Part shown: positions 12,590 through 25,100 of the stretch, in pieces
Layout: every line of letters starts with the position of its first letter
Position numbering within the stretch: the stretch's first letter is position 1
NCBI RefSeq assembly: GCF_003576645.1
Contig: NC_044922.1
Location: 19,426,923-19,490,922 of the forward strand
DNA length: 64,000 nucleotides
Direction of reading: 5' to 3'
Source: Ipomoea triloba
Taxonomy: Eukaryota > Streptophyta > Magnoliopsida > Solanales > Convolvulaceae
Translations under genes and position numbers: made by a program
Notes under the pieces: generated by a model
What the model was told of the DNA's origin: nothing
Seen by the model: only the letters and a program-made list of their open reading frames with translations
The model's database searches: none

Positions 12590-13214
12590 CTTCGATGGCA
12601 AAATGCTTTGGTGTGCGGCACGTAGGGACCAAAGCCCTTCACACCCACATTGATAGCAAACTTCTAGCTAGAATTTTGCCTCAATAAGTATGATCGTCAT
12701 TGATTATCTTGATCACTTTGCTTCTTATTTTTGAGCTCAAAACTCATACCACACCAGTTATAACCTCGACCTCAACCCCTTATAGAATTGCTCGATTGGG
12801 CAACATTATGTGCTTCAGGCACTAGTGAAAATCCAAAAAATAGACATGCATTTTGATTCTTCATCAACAACTAGTTATGTTTCTTAGCCACAATGAGTGC
12901 TAAAATTAGCTTAGAATGCTTCATAATTTGTTGTCTTGTACTGCTGCTAGAGTACAAGGTTACTCGCATGAAAAATATACATAGTATTTTCAAATAAGTA
13001 TTTATCTGAAACTTCCTGTTTGCAGAGTTTTAATTGCGAGACTATTTTATGCAGAGCTAAATTATAGTCAATTACTGACTTATAATCTTAAAACTCGAGA
13101 TTAAAACCTAGTCAAATCGTGCCTAAGGAAGGACAATTGATGACTATTGGTCGAAATGGTCCTTCAGGGACTTCCAATCAAATACTCATTTTTAAGGTCG
13201 CGATTCAAGTGGTG
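12590..13214 (-). pseudogene. Copia gag remnant with broken zinc knuckle
   Basis: On the minus strand, 12602-12658 reads CYQCG..G-x-WS in one frame and then TCRTPKH in the next. Together these are a frameshifted Copia CCHC knuckle (family form C-x2-C-x4-H-x4-C followed by RTPKH). The knuckle histidine position also looks changed to Leu. The rest of gag to the right is open only in short pieces. Confidence 0.55.
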
Positions 13215-13215
13215 N
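13215..13215. other. one-base assembly gap between duplicate contig ends
   Basis: A single N. Positions 12042-13214 and 13216-14388 are the same 1173 bp in direct orientation (offset 1174); one substitution was noticed near position 12100. Same pattern as the other gaps. Confidence 0.9.
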
Positions 13216-14388
13216 CATATTCATAGGGAGATTCGATATCTTAGCATATTAAATTTAGTCAAAGGAGGATTATCATAATTTCTTGATAATAGCAATCCTT
13301 CCAGGATTGATATAGGATTTTTGGAACAATTTCAACCTTGAATTAGCAACCAGCTAATTGCATACGAGGGTCACGATTTCATGCATGAGAAAACTTTTCA
13401 TAAATAAGCATCCAAACTAAGGGAAGTAACTCCGGGAAGTAAGATTAGAAAGGTAAGCTTAGAGAAGTACACTTCTGAATAGTAAATTTCAAATAGTTAA
13501 ACCGAGTAGTAAAATCAGCAAAGAAAATCAGTAAATTTAAATTTCTTTGCACTCGTAAGTATATATATACTTCTCGGCCATGCAATAACTTTTCAAATAT
13601 TGCGGTCACGTATGCTTCAGGCATAAGCTAACTCCTCATACATGAATATATTTTCATGCAATACTCAAACATCTTCATCAATACCTCATCATTTCATTAT
13701 CATCATTTATTACAGTATTTGCTTCAGGCAAACTAGAATCAACAAGATGAGCTGAGACTCATTCTTCGATGGCAAAATGCTTTGGTGTGCGGCACGTAGG
13801 GACCAAAGCCCTTCACACCCACATTGATAGCAAACTTCTAGCTAGAATTTTGCCTCAATAAGTATGATCGTCATTGATTATCTTGATCACTTTGCTTCTT
13901 ATTTTTGAGCTCAAAACTCATACCACACCAGTTATAACCTCGACCTCAACCCCTTATAGAATTGCTCGATTGGGCAACATTATGTGCTTCAGGCACTAGT
14001 GAAAATCCAAAAAATAGACATGCATTTTGATTCTTCATCAACAACTAGTTATGTTTCTTAGCCACAATGAGTGCTAAAATTAGCTTAGAATGCTTCATAA
14101 TTTGTTGTCTTGTACTGCTGCTAGAGTACAAGGTTACTCGCATGAAAAATATACATAGTATTTTCAAATAAGTATTTATCTGAAACTTCCTGTTTGCAGA
14201 GTTTTAATTGCGAGACTATTTTATGCAGAGCTAAATTATAGTCAATTACTGACTTATAATCTTAAAACTCGAGATTAAAACCTAGTCAAATCGTGCCTAA
14301 GGAAGGACAATTGATGACTATTGGTCGAAATGGTCCTTCAGGGACTTCCAATCAAATACTCATTTTTAAGGTCGCGATTCAAGTGGTG
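13216..14388 (-). repeat. duplicate of 12042-13214 (probable assembly artefact)
   Basis: A second copy of the gag remnant, including the broken knuckle at about 13776-13832. Not an independent gene. Confidence 0.85.
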
Positions 14389-14544
14389 ACCAATCAAATA
14401 CTCATTTTTAAGGTCGCGATTCAAGTGGTGACGTATGAAAATGAGATTTTTAAGGTCGCGATTCAAGTGGTGACGTATGAAAATGAGAGCTTTTACCTTC
14501 TGATTCAAGTGGTGACGTATGAAAATGAGAGCTTTTACCTTCTG
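14348..14544. repeat. three more stepped 42-bp direct overlaps (assembly)
   Basis: 14348-14389 repeats as 14390-14431, 14405-14446 as 14447-14488, and 14461-14502 as 14503-14544. All three are exactly 42 bp, matching the set at 11386-11589. The tandem IQVVTYENE-type ORF seen here is a product of this stacking. Confidence 0.85.
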
Positions 14545-15330
14545 CGTATCAGTGCTCTGTGACTTAGCAACAAAAGCTTGTCTCAATTCCTTAGATGCCA
14601 AATGTATTCAATATCTAGAGCCCAAGTTTAATAATTGCTTCTACCAAAAGAGAGTTTAATAAAACCACATTTGGCAATGGAGGACATGATCTACAAGATC
14701 ATCATTTTTGTGTAACTCTACGAAGCAATGTGTAACAACAATGGGAAAAACCACTATTTTGAATACATGTTCAAACAATGGATGAAGAAACACCATTTTA
14801 CAAAAATATGCGTATATGTATCTTAGTATTCTGATGCAAATATAGCAATCCGATACAAACATAATAAGAATTGATTATGCATTTGATATCCAAAGTCATA
14901 GAACATACATGGATACATATACATACAATTTGGTACATAACCACATGTATTTACCATTTTCAAGCATCATGGTTCATGTAGAGCTTAATACATATCCATG
15001 ATTCAGGAGGATAAAACAAGATAATTTATATTTACAAACCCATGTATTTACCCCAAAACTTTAACCATAGCTTGATGAGGGGTTCATATACTCACAAGTA
15101 GTTAACAAACATGGAGTATTATCACACTAATTATCAGAAGCACACATATACAGATAATAAAATAAAAAAGGGAGAGTACTCATTTCGCAGACACAAGGAT
15201 TGGGGGTTCCAATTCATATTGGAAGGCAATATGCACAAATAAAGTCATAGATTTCATAATAAAATGCACAAGACAACATAGCAAGCATACTGTTCACCGA
15301 AAATCACGATAGAGACTCGTGCTGATAACG
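14545..15330 (-). mobile_element. Copia 5' gag end and leader
   Basis: No domain is readable. It lies between the gag remnant and the 5' LTR, so it should contain the start of gag and the untranslated leader. The minus strand next to the LTR reads CGTTATCAGCACGAGTCTC, the primer-binding position. I could not assign a tRNA to it. Confidence 0.4.
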
Positions 15331-15609
15331 TGTTGTAATTTGGCTTCTCAATTAGCTCAGTTCTCGCGTGGTGATTGCCCGGTAATTGCTTAGGATTATA
15401 TATATGATAATGTAGTGTAGATAAGGCAAAGGAGAAGAAGAAGAACAAGAACACAAGATCACAAAAGCTCAAAAACCACCTTTTATTCATCCATCAACAT
15501 GTATATATATACAATAGTACAACTCTTCATTTCTCAACATAATGAGGGAGTTGGAAAGTGGCAAATGAAAAATCTCAAAATAATGGCCATTAGTAATATA
15601 TTTATAACA
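15331..15609 (-). repeat. Copia 5' LTR (minus-strand element)
   Basis: 279 bp, TGTTGTAATTTGGC to TTATAACA, followed by target duplication ATAAT at 15610-15614. On the minus strand it would drive transcription leftward. A second copy at 17011-17289 arises from the duplication across the N at 16180. Confidence 0.88.
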
Positions 15610-15762
15610 ATAATTATAAATTTGTATAAATTTTCAAAAGGAAAGTGAAATTAATTTTAATTTCTAAAGGAAAGTTTAATTTATTTTAATTCCTAACATT
15701 TTTATATAAATATTTGATATTACAAAAATGCCCTTAAATTTGGGCAGAAAAATTTGGCTAGG

Positions 15763-15812
<50 letters not shown>

Positions 15813-16179
15813 GTATGTATGTATGTATCGATGGATGGATGTATATATGTATGTATGTTTGTTTGTTTGTATGGTATGTACACAAGCCAATACCAAGCAT
15901 ACATCTATAGCTTGAACCAATATATACTGCAGTATAGAAAAATCGTCTCACAGTACAACTTCAATTTAAAGAGAAGATGTTGGAAATTTTAGCTAATATG
16001 TGGTCCACTTTCACTTTATGTCAGGTCAAAGTGGATTCAAATTTTTTGTTGAGACAAAAATATTGATATATTTCGCTCAAAACAAATAATGGATGAATGA
16101 AAAATTGAGTCTCAAAGTAAACCCATTTAAGTTGAAAAATTGAATTGGGAAGGCTTAGAAGTAGTCATTGTCTCACATT
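15610..16179. repeat. spacer with (ATT)n and TATG/TGGA microsatellites
   Basis: Flank of the Copia insertion. (TTA)n runs at about 15764-15811, followed by ATGT, GGAT and TTTG tetranucleotide runs to about 15871. The poly-Asn, poly-Ile and poly-Leu ORFs here are translations of the microsatellite. No gene is recognised. Confidence 0.6.
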
Positions 16180-16180
16180 N
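16180..16180. other. one-base assembly gap between duplicate contig ends
   Basis: A single N. Positions 14502-16179 and 16182-17859 are the same 1678 bp in direct orientation (offset 1680). Confidence 0.9.
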
Positions 16181-17442
16181 CGATTCAAGTGGTGACGTAT
16201 GAAAATGAGAGCTTTTACCTTCTGCGTATCAGTGCTCTGTGACTTAGCAACAAAAGCTTGTCTCAATTCCTTAGATGCCAAATGTATTCAATATCTAGAG
16301 CCCAAGTTTAATAATTGCTTCTACCAAAAGAGAGTTTAATAAAACCACATTTGGCAATGGAGGACATGATCTACAAGATCATCATTTTTGTGTAACTCTA
16401 CGAAGCAATGTGTAACAACAATGGGAAAAACCACTATTTTGAATACATGTTCAAACAATGGATGAAGAAACACCATTTTACAAAAATATGCGTATATGTA
16501 TCTTAGTATTCTGATGCAAATATAGCAATCCGATACAAACATAATAAGAATTGATTATGCATTTGATATCCAAAGTCATAGAACATACATGGATACATAT
16601 ACATACAATTTGGTACATAACCACATGTATTTACCATTTTCAAGCATCATGGTTCATGTAGAGCTTAATACATATCCATGATTCAGGAGGATAAAACAAG
16701 ATAATTTATATTTACAAACCCATGTATTTACCCCAAAACTTTAACCATAGCTTGATGAGGGGTTCATATACTCACAAGTAGTTAACAAACATGGAGTATT
16801 ATCACACTAATTATCAGAAGCACACATATACAGATAATAAAATAAAAAAGGGAGAGTACTCATTTCGCAGACACAAGGATTGGGGGTTCCAATTCATATT
16901 GGAAGGCAATATGCACAAATAAAGTCATAGATTTCATAATAAAATGCACAAGACAACATAGCAAGCATACTGTTCACCGAAAATCACGATAGAGACTCGT
17001 GCTGATAACGTGTTGTAATTTGGCTTCTCAATTAGCTCAGTTCTCGCGTGGTGATTGCCCGGTAATTGCTTAGGATTATATATATGATAATGTAGTGTAG
17101 ATAAGGCAAAGGAGAAGAAGAAGAACAAGAACACAAGATCACAAAAGCTCAAAAACCACCTTTTATTCATCCATCAACATGTATATATATACAATAGTAC
17201 AACTCTTCATTTCTCAACATAATGAGGGAGTTGGAAAGTGGCAAATGAAAAATCTCAAAATAATGGCCATTAGTAATATATTTATAACAATAATTATAAA
17301 TTTGTATAAATTTTCAAAAGGAAAGTGAAATTAATTTTAATTTCTAAAGGAAAGTTTAATTTATTTTAATTCCTAACATTTTTATATAAATATTTGATAT
17401 TACAAAAATGCCCTTAAATTTGGGCAGAAAAATTTGGCTAGG

Positions 17443-17492
<50 letters not shown>

Positions 17493-17859
17493 GTATGTAT
17501 GTATGTATCGATGGATGGATGTATATATGTATGTATGTTTGTTTGTTTGTATGGTATGTACACAAGCCAATACCAAGCATACATCTATAGCTTGAACCAA
17601 TATATACTGCAGTATAGAAAAATCGTCTCACAGTACAACTTCAATTTAAAGAGAAGATGTTGGAAATTTTAGCTAATATGTGGTCCACTTTCACTTTATG
17701 TCAGGTCAAAGTGGATTCAAATTTTTTGTTGAGACAAAAATATTGATATATTTCGCTCAAAACAAATAATGGATGAATGAAAAATTGAGTCTCAAAGTAA
17801 ACCCATTTAAGTTGAAAAATTGAATTGGGAAGGCTTAGAAGTAGTCATTGTCTCACATT
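16181..17859. repeat. duplicate of 14502-16179 (probable assembly artefact)
   Basis: Contains a repeat of the Copia leader, its 5' LTR (17011-17289), the target-site flank and the same microsatellites. An extra LTR in such a copy would normally suggest a nested insertion. Here it simply repeats everything, flanking DNA included. Confidence 0.85.
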
Positions 17860-18475
17860 AGAAAGAAATGTGGGGTTGGACTAGTATACATACAATTCCT
17901 TTCTAGAAAAAAAAAAAAACTATTGAATTATATAGCATAGATGTTTTGTCTTGCGTGTCTCGCTTGCAACACGTATGCACTTGCATCGCAACCCATTCTA
18001 TATAAACTGGGATACACCCGACTTGGATTTCTTTGGTTTTATTGAAAAAAAAGGGAGTAAATTTAGAGAATTAAGAATACAATCAAGATGAAATGTCGTG
18101 GACATGTAGAAGGTTCCTTATTATTGGTCAGTACTGCAACTATGTAATGTCTGGATTCACCCATGATTTTGCTTTCTTGATTAGTCAGCCTTGACACCAA
18201 TATATTAATGAATCGTTCTTTTCAAGCCTTGAAGAAACATTAAATGTTCACACTGCCTGCCGTTCATTCTCATCCATGCATTGCTCAATCACTTTAGATT
18301 TATTCACATCCAACTTCATGAATTGTAGCTTCAATTTGCAGATCTAAAAATGCCCAATTCTTGCGTTCTATCATTTCACTGGAGAAGAAAGTGACTATAT
18401 ATTACAAGAGAAGAGAGGGCCATCGAGCATTTGTATGCTTGGAAATTGACTATCATATGTAACACAATCAATGAC
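17860..18475. other. intergenic, nothing recognised
   Basis: No ORF with recognisable homology and no element ends were seen. Confidence 0.4.
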
Positions 18476-18802
18476 CAGTCGTTATACCGTGGACCATGGG
18501 TCATAGTTGATACTGCAGTTGTGTTGAAAGGATACTGCAGTTGTGTGGAAAGGGAACTGCAGTTGCGCGGAACAGAGGCTGTGTCATCCATCTGGAACTG
18601 CAGTTATGTTGAACGGATACTGCAGTTCTGTTGAACGGATGAACGACCTTTGTTCCGTGCAATCGCAGTTTCCTTTCAACACAACTGTAGTATCTTTTCA
18701 ACACAACTGCAGTATTCGTTCAAGACAACTGCAGTATCAGCTATATATATATGATCATGGTCCACAATGCATTGTGAACCATGGTCCACAATATAAATTG
18801 CG
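18476..18802. mobile_element. foldback Mutator-like MITE with CTGCAG arrays
   Basis: Imperfect 9-bp flanking repeats ATCAATGAC (18467-18475) and ATCAATGCC (18803-18811) bound a 327-bp palindrome. The terminal regions pair through a GTGGACCATG box. Inside, the left arm repeats ATACTGCAGTTGTGTTGAA-type units and the right arm carries their inverse, around a loop near 18594-18650. A 9-bp duplication and long inverted arms fit the Mutator superfamily. No transposase is present. Confidence 0.65.
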
Positions 18803-18811
18803 ATCAATGCC

Positions 18812-19571
18812 TATGCCCCAAATGTTTGATATATCAGTCTAACGGTGGGGGCTTTTGGTTCATATTATATCACTTAAGCTCAAGAATTTGTTACATTAAA
18901 ATATTATATACTTTTATTTGGTTAAAGGTAATTTGAAATTCTCAAACTTATTATATGAAATTCTCAGTTTTTTTTTTCTTTTTTCTTTCTGGGTGCTCAC
19001 AAAAAATCACTTCCTCAAGTTCAATTGTTCTCTCTCCTCTTCACTCTTCTAAGTTCCATCTCACCCTAATGTCCCAAAAATAAAAAATAAAAAATAAAAA
19101 TTTTACGTTGGTGAAAGCTTTATGGCAGTAGTGAATGGCAAGTCTCATTGTCCTTGGTATGCACCAACCACATTTGTAACGTTGTACATATTTGGCTGAG
19201 CAAAACTCTTGACAACACCAAATAATTGATGAATGATGATGCCAATACTTAATTAAGGAGTCTGACAAGAATGGACATTAGGGTTTCTGACAGAGCAAAG
19301 CTAGTTATAGTACAACCTCAATTTGATAACAAACCATGCACCAAAATTATATTATAGGTTCAATCGAGTCGGTCCATTTTATGCTCTCTGATATGATCCA
19401 TCTCTTCATAAATTGTGGTACTGCACTTTGTGGTCGTCCTTTTGTATCAAGTAATTGTATTTCTTTAACTCTGAGTTAAACTTTTCTTTGAATAAGAGTT
19501 TAACTTGAAATGTATAATTTGAGTCAAATCTAAATTAGTCTCACAATAGTGAAGATAATGAATATTGTATG
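18812..19571. other. intergenic, nothing recognised
   Basis: A 75-codon minus-strand ORF (19041-19268) is present. It resembles nothing I know and overlaps an A-rich low-complexity run, so I do not call it a gene. Confidence 0.4.
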
Positions 19572-20392
19572 TGTTGGTTGTAGAGGTTGGAAAACAGATG
19601 AACAGACGAGAAAATGAAATCTTCAGGCGTGATATCACTTTCCTATAAGCTTTTAATCTTCCCTCTATACAAGCAACGAGGTTTCAAGATTAAATCTTAT
19701 GGGATACAAGAAGATGAAACAAAGTTCTTTGTTGCTTGAAAAGAAACTTTAGGAGAGATTTGAACCGTGAAATAACTTGATAGAATGCAAAACTTGCTGC
19801 TTTCATCAGATGATACTCCCTAGAATTTATAGAGAAAATTCTAACCGTTGGGAGCAGTTTACTGGAAGTTTATGGCTGTTGGTAAACCACCTTCAACCAT
19901 ATTTTTGAAATTCCAACCGATTTTGGATAGGATAATCCGGTTTACGTAAGTTACGTACCCATGCATGATAAACGTGATAAAAACACATTCTAGTCTTAAT
20001 ATCCCCAATGCAATATACTTGTTGCAAAACAAGAGATACTAAAACATGTGTACGTTACTTACCCTTACATATATCATATCAGCATTCGAGTCATAAAACG
20101 CTTCACAGATTCGCATCTCTCGAGAGTTGGAAGTTTGCATAAAGACTATCGAGACATCTGTCGATCGAACTGATCTCTCGATGTATCTCTCGAACATTCC
20201 TATCTCTCGAGACATCGATGTTCCGCAAACTGATCTTTCGAATAAACTGACCTCTCGAGGTTTCTCTCGATTATCCAAAATCATCTCTACCAAACTAAAT
20301 AATACTTATAACTCCACAACTCCAAATATTATTTAAGCTTGCATGGTAGACATCTGAACCATTAATCTCCATTACTATATAAATATCCAACA
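19572..20392 (-). repeat. Copia 3' LTR
   Basis: 821 bp. It contains a dense cluster of CTCTCGA and CGAGACATC-type motifs at about 20117-20275. Part of it (from 20097) appears again at 21392-21687 because of the assembly duplication. Confidence 0.9.
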
Positions 20393-21361
20393 ATCCTCCT
20401 CTATTTATATAGTAAAGGTTAATGCTTTACCAAGATAAATCCAAAAACTTGTGCATAAATGAAAGTGTCTTAGAGATTGAACTTTCACATAGTATAATAC
20501 GCGATACATCAATGCGGATTGCAGTGATGGACGAGCCTTGAATCGCGCAGTCTCTTTGAAGAAATGTAGGTAAAATACACACAAGCTTTACAGTCACAAA
20601 ACTCAAAACCTTGACACTATTGAAGGCCATGTGTCCGTATCCATTCATGAACATATCCAAGCCAAACCCCTAAGATCTTTGAAGCGGCCACACCTCATGT
20701 TCACATAGGCTAATCCTTCACATCATGCCCTGCAACAAGCATTTTCTCAAAGGATTAGTTAAGAGTAAATCTCACCCTTTACACCCATGCAGACCAAGTA
20801 CTGACTTCAGGGATACCTTTCATTTAGTACTTCCTGCCGATTAATGAAGTACTCATCAAACATTGAACTCAGGACCTAACGTAATATTAGGCGTGAGTTG
20901 TGCTTTCCTTCACCTCTCGACTAGAGTTGGGTTTCTTCAAACCTATCCCTTCCGATGTCTTTAAAACCATGTCCATTGCCAAGGCTTTAGTAAACGGATC
21001 CGCTAAATTGAACCGGGACCGTACAAAGTCAAGTGCCACGACACCATTACTTAGGAGCTCCCGCACATAGCTATGTCGCATGCCTATGTGCCTTGACTTG
21101 CCATTATAAACTTTGTTATATGCTTTGGCCAGTGTAGTAGCGCTGTCACAATGTACCAAAATTGGCGACATCAGTTTCGGCCAAACAGGAATTTCCATGA
21201 TTAAATTCCTTAGCCACTCAGCTTCTTTGCATGTAGAAGCTAAAGTAATAAATTCAGATGCCATTGTTGAATCTGAAATGCAACTTTGCTTTTTAGATGC
21301 CCAGGAAATTGCACCTCCTCCAAGCAGAAAAACCCATCCACTAGTCGAGGAATAATCTTCC
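20393..21361 (-). pseudogene. 3' end of Copia polyprotein, artefactual first copy
   Basis: Holds the 3' untranslated part and the last ~160 codons of RNase H, cut off by the N run. It duplicates 21688-22656. The open frame through the Ns is not a separate gene. Confidence 0.85.
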
Positions 21362-21391
21362 NNNNNNNNNNNNNNNNNNNNNNNNNNNNNN
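21362..21391. other. 30-base assembly gap between duplicate contig ends
   Basis: Thirty Ns. The 1265 bp before it (20097-21361) and after it (21392-22656) are the same sequence in direct orientation (offset 1295), as at the four single-N gaps. Confidence 0.9.
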
Positions 21392-22181
21392 AACGCTTCA
21401 CAGATTCGCATCTCTCGAGAGTTGGAAGTTTGCATAAAGACTATCGAGACATCTGTCGATCGAACTGATCTCTCGATGTATCTCTCGAACATTCCTATCT
21501 CTCGAGACATCGATGTTCCGCAAACTGATCTTTCGAATAAACTGACCTCTCGAGGTTTCTCTCGATTATCCAAAATCATCTCTACCAAACTAAATAATAC
21601 TTATAACTCCACAACTCCAAATATTATTTAAGCTTGCATGGTAGACATCTGAACCATTAATCTCCATTACTATATAAATATCCAACAATCCTCCTCTATT
21701 TATATAGTAAAGGTTAATGCTTTACCAAGATAAATCCAAAAACTTGTGCATAAATGAAAGTGTCTTAGAGATTGAACTTTCACATAGTATAATACGCGAT
21801 ACATCAATGCGGATTGCAGTGATGGACGAGCCTTGAATCGCGCAGTCTCTTTGAAGAAATGTAGGTAAAATACACACAAGCTTTACAGTCACAAAACTCA
21901 AAACCTTGACACTATTGAAGGCCATGTGTCCGTATCCATTCATGAACATATCCAAGCCAAACCCCTAAGATCTTTGAAGCGGCCACACCTCATGTTCACA
22001 TAGGCTAATCCTTCACATCATGCCCTGCAACAAGCATTTTCTCAAAGGATTAGTTAAGAGTAAATCTCACCCTTTACACCCATGCAGACCAAGTACTGAC
22101 TTCAGGGATACCTTTCATTTAGTACTTCCTGCCGATTAATGAAGTACTCATCAAACATTGAACTCAGGACCTAACGTAATA

Positions 22182-25100
22182 TTAGGCGTGAGTTGTGCTT
22201 TCCTTCACCTCTCGACTAGAGTTGGGTTTCTTCAAACCTATCCCTTCCGATGTCTTTAAAACCATGTCCATTGCCAAGGCTTTAGTAAACGGATCCGCTA
22301 AATTGAACCGGGACCGTACAAAGTCAAGTGCCACGACACCATTACTTAGGAGCTCCCGCACATAGCTATGTCGCATGCCTATGTGCCTTGACTTGCCATT
22401 ATAAACTTTGTTATATGCTTTGGCCAGTGTAGTAGCGCTGTCACAATGTACCAAAATTGGCGACATCAGTTTCGGCCAAACAGGAATTTCCATGATTAAA
22501 TTCCTTAGCCACTCAGCTTCTTTGCATGTAGAAGCTAAAGTAATAAATTCAGATGCCATTGTTGAATCTGAAATGCAACTTTGCTTTTTAGATGCCCAGG
22601 AAATTGCACCTCCTCCAAGCAGAAAAACCCATCCACTAGTCGAGGAATAATCTTCCAGATTCGATATCCAACTAGCATCCGAATATCCTTCTAGGATGGA
22701 AATACCTCTCGAATACACTAAACCATAATCAGAGGTCTTGTTCAAGTATTTCAGAATTCTCTTTAGTGCCATCCAATGTATTACACTAGGATTACTAGTG
22801 TATCTACTCATTTTCCCTACTGCAAATGCAATATCTGGACGAGTACTTGTCATTGCATACATTAGGCATCCTATCACTCTGGAATACTCCAACTGTGAAA
22901 CCAGATTACCTTCATTAGGAATTAACTTAAGTGAAGGATCCATTGGAGTAGAGACTAGGGTACCAGTCAAGTGATTGAACCTTTTTAACACTTTCTCAAT
23001 GTAGTGAGATTGAGTTAGTCGAATACCATCCTGGTCTTTAGTGATTCTTATTCCAAGAATGACTTCTGTTTCTCCCAAATCTTTCATGGAGAAACTAGAA
23101 CTGAGGAACTCTTTAGTCTCTTCTACCTTTTCCAGACTAGTTCCAAAGATCAACATATCATCTCCATACAAGCAAATAATGACCCCTAGTCCTTGGTCAT
23201 TAAATTTACTGTAGATGCACTTATCGGACTGATTTATTTTGTACCCATTGGCCAACACCACTTGATCAAACCGATCATGCCATTGCTTAGGTGCTTGTTT
23301 TAAGCCATAGAGTGACTTAATCAACTTACAAACCTTATGTTCCTGTCCAGCAACCACGAAGCCTTCTGGTTGATTCATGTAAACCTCCTCCTCTAATTCA
23401 CCATTTAAGAATGCAGTCTTTACATCCATTTGATGAATTACTAGATTGTATATAGCCGAAATGGCAATTACCAATCGAATGGTAGCAATCCTTGCAACTG
23501 GTGCATAGGTGTCGAAGAAATCAACTCCTTCCTTTTGTTTAAAGCCCTGTGCGACAAGCCTAGCTTTGAACTTCTCGATTGACCCATCGACTTTCATTTT
23601 CCTTTTGAAAATCCAATTGCACCCTATAGGTTTACAACCTCTCGGAGGATCAGTTAAAACCCAAGTGTTATTCCCCATGATGGAATCCATTTCATCATTA
23701 ATTGCTTCTTTCCAAAAGGCAACATCATGAGAATTCATAGCTTCCTCAAAGGTCGCTGGATCATCCCCTATATTGAGACAATATATACTTTTGGTTGCCA
23801 AGCAACCTCTCGATCCTTCGACCAAATACATTTGGAAGTCTGAGCCAAATGTCTTTTCTTTCCGTATCCTTTTGCTTTTCCTGAGTTCGGGATCCTTTGA
23901 TACTGCATGGTCATAAACTTGATCATCACCTATGGGTTCACTAGAACTAGGAATTAGATCCTTGGTTCTATCTATCGAAGTGAATCTATTTTCATCGAAG
24001 ATAGCATCCCGTGACTCTATAATGGTATGTATCGAAACATAGTCATTGGGTTCTATCACATAGAACCGATATGCCTTGCTATGGACTGCATATCCTATAA
24101 AGATAGAGTCAATGTCCATTTCTCCTAGACTTTTACGTTTAGGATCTGGCAACCTTACCACAGCCCTGCAACCCCAGACTTTTAAATAATTCAAGTTGGG
24201 TTTTCTGTTGAACCAAAGTTCATAGGGTGTTACCCTACTTCTTTTGTTAGGAACTCTATTGAGAACATAACAGGCGGTCAACATAGCTTCTCCCCAGAAG
24301 CCTTCACTCAATCCGGAAACTGATAGCATGCAATTTATCATTTCCTTGAGCACTCTATTTTTCCTTTCTGCCACACCATTTTGTTGTGGAGTATATGGTG
24401 CTGTGGTTTCGTGAACGATACCTACGGATTGGAAAAATGGTGGATCATAATACTCACCACCTCTGTCAGTACGTAATCTTCTCACCAACTGACCAGTTTG
24501 CAATTCAACCTCCAACTTGAATGTTTTAAATTTTTCCAAGGCCTCATCCTTAGAATGCAGGAGGTACACATAACAATATCTCGAATAGTCATCTATGAAG
24601 GTGATAACATATTTCTTATTTCCCAAGGAAGGGGTGCTATGAAAGTCACACAAGTCACTGTGCACCAATTCAAGCAAGGTTGAATTCCTTTTTATGCTAG
24701 GAAAGGGATTCCTAGTTACTTTATTTAACATGCATGCACTGCATGGTTCCTTGTTCAAATCAAATGATGGAATTAATCCATCTTTAGCCATGTCAAATAA
24801 GCGAAAAAAATTTACGTGACATAAACGAAAATGCCATAAATATGATGAACATACTGTATACACAGAACCATCAACTTTACTAGTATTCAATTTGAACATA
24901 TTACAACATAGATATCCTTGGCCTACAAACATACCGGCCTTGGATAAAATAAACCTATCTACTTCAAAAACAAGTTTAAAACCACACTTGTTTAATACAA
25001 TGCCAGAAACTAAATTTTTTCTAACATCTGGGGCATGGTACACATCGGTGAGTGTTAATTTCTTTCCAGAAGTAAGTAACAACTCGACTTGTCCAATCCC

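Larger units (their letters stand above)
5980..15609 (-). mobile_element. decayed Copia LTR retrotransposon
   Basis: Two LTRs of 279 bp (TGTTGTAA..TTATAACA) bound this span. The 5-bp target duplication ATAAT lies outside at 5975-5979 and 15610-15614. A purine-rich tract (AAGGGGGAG on the minus strand) abuts the left LTR, so the element reads right to left. The order on the minus strand is gag knuckle, integrase tail, reverse transcriptase, RNase H. No long frame survives. The span is inflated by assembly duplications; removing them leaves about 5.8 kb, a normal Copia length. The segment next to the 5' LTR (minus strand CGTTATCAGCACGAG) is in the primer-binding-site position. Confidence 0.88.

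Noticed and set aside
15676..15951. Poly-Asn, poly-Ile and poly-Leu ORFs
   Set aside because: Translations of an (ATT)n microsatellite.
16181..17859. A nested second Copia insertion, suggested by a third LTR copy
   Set aside because: The copy includes the flanking non-element DNA and begins at an N, so it is an assembly duplicate.
20127..20336. 69-codon ORF repeated three times
   Set aside because: It lies within the Copia LTR (two real LTRs plus one artefactual copy) and only reflects the motif-rich LTR sequence.
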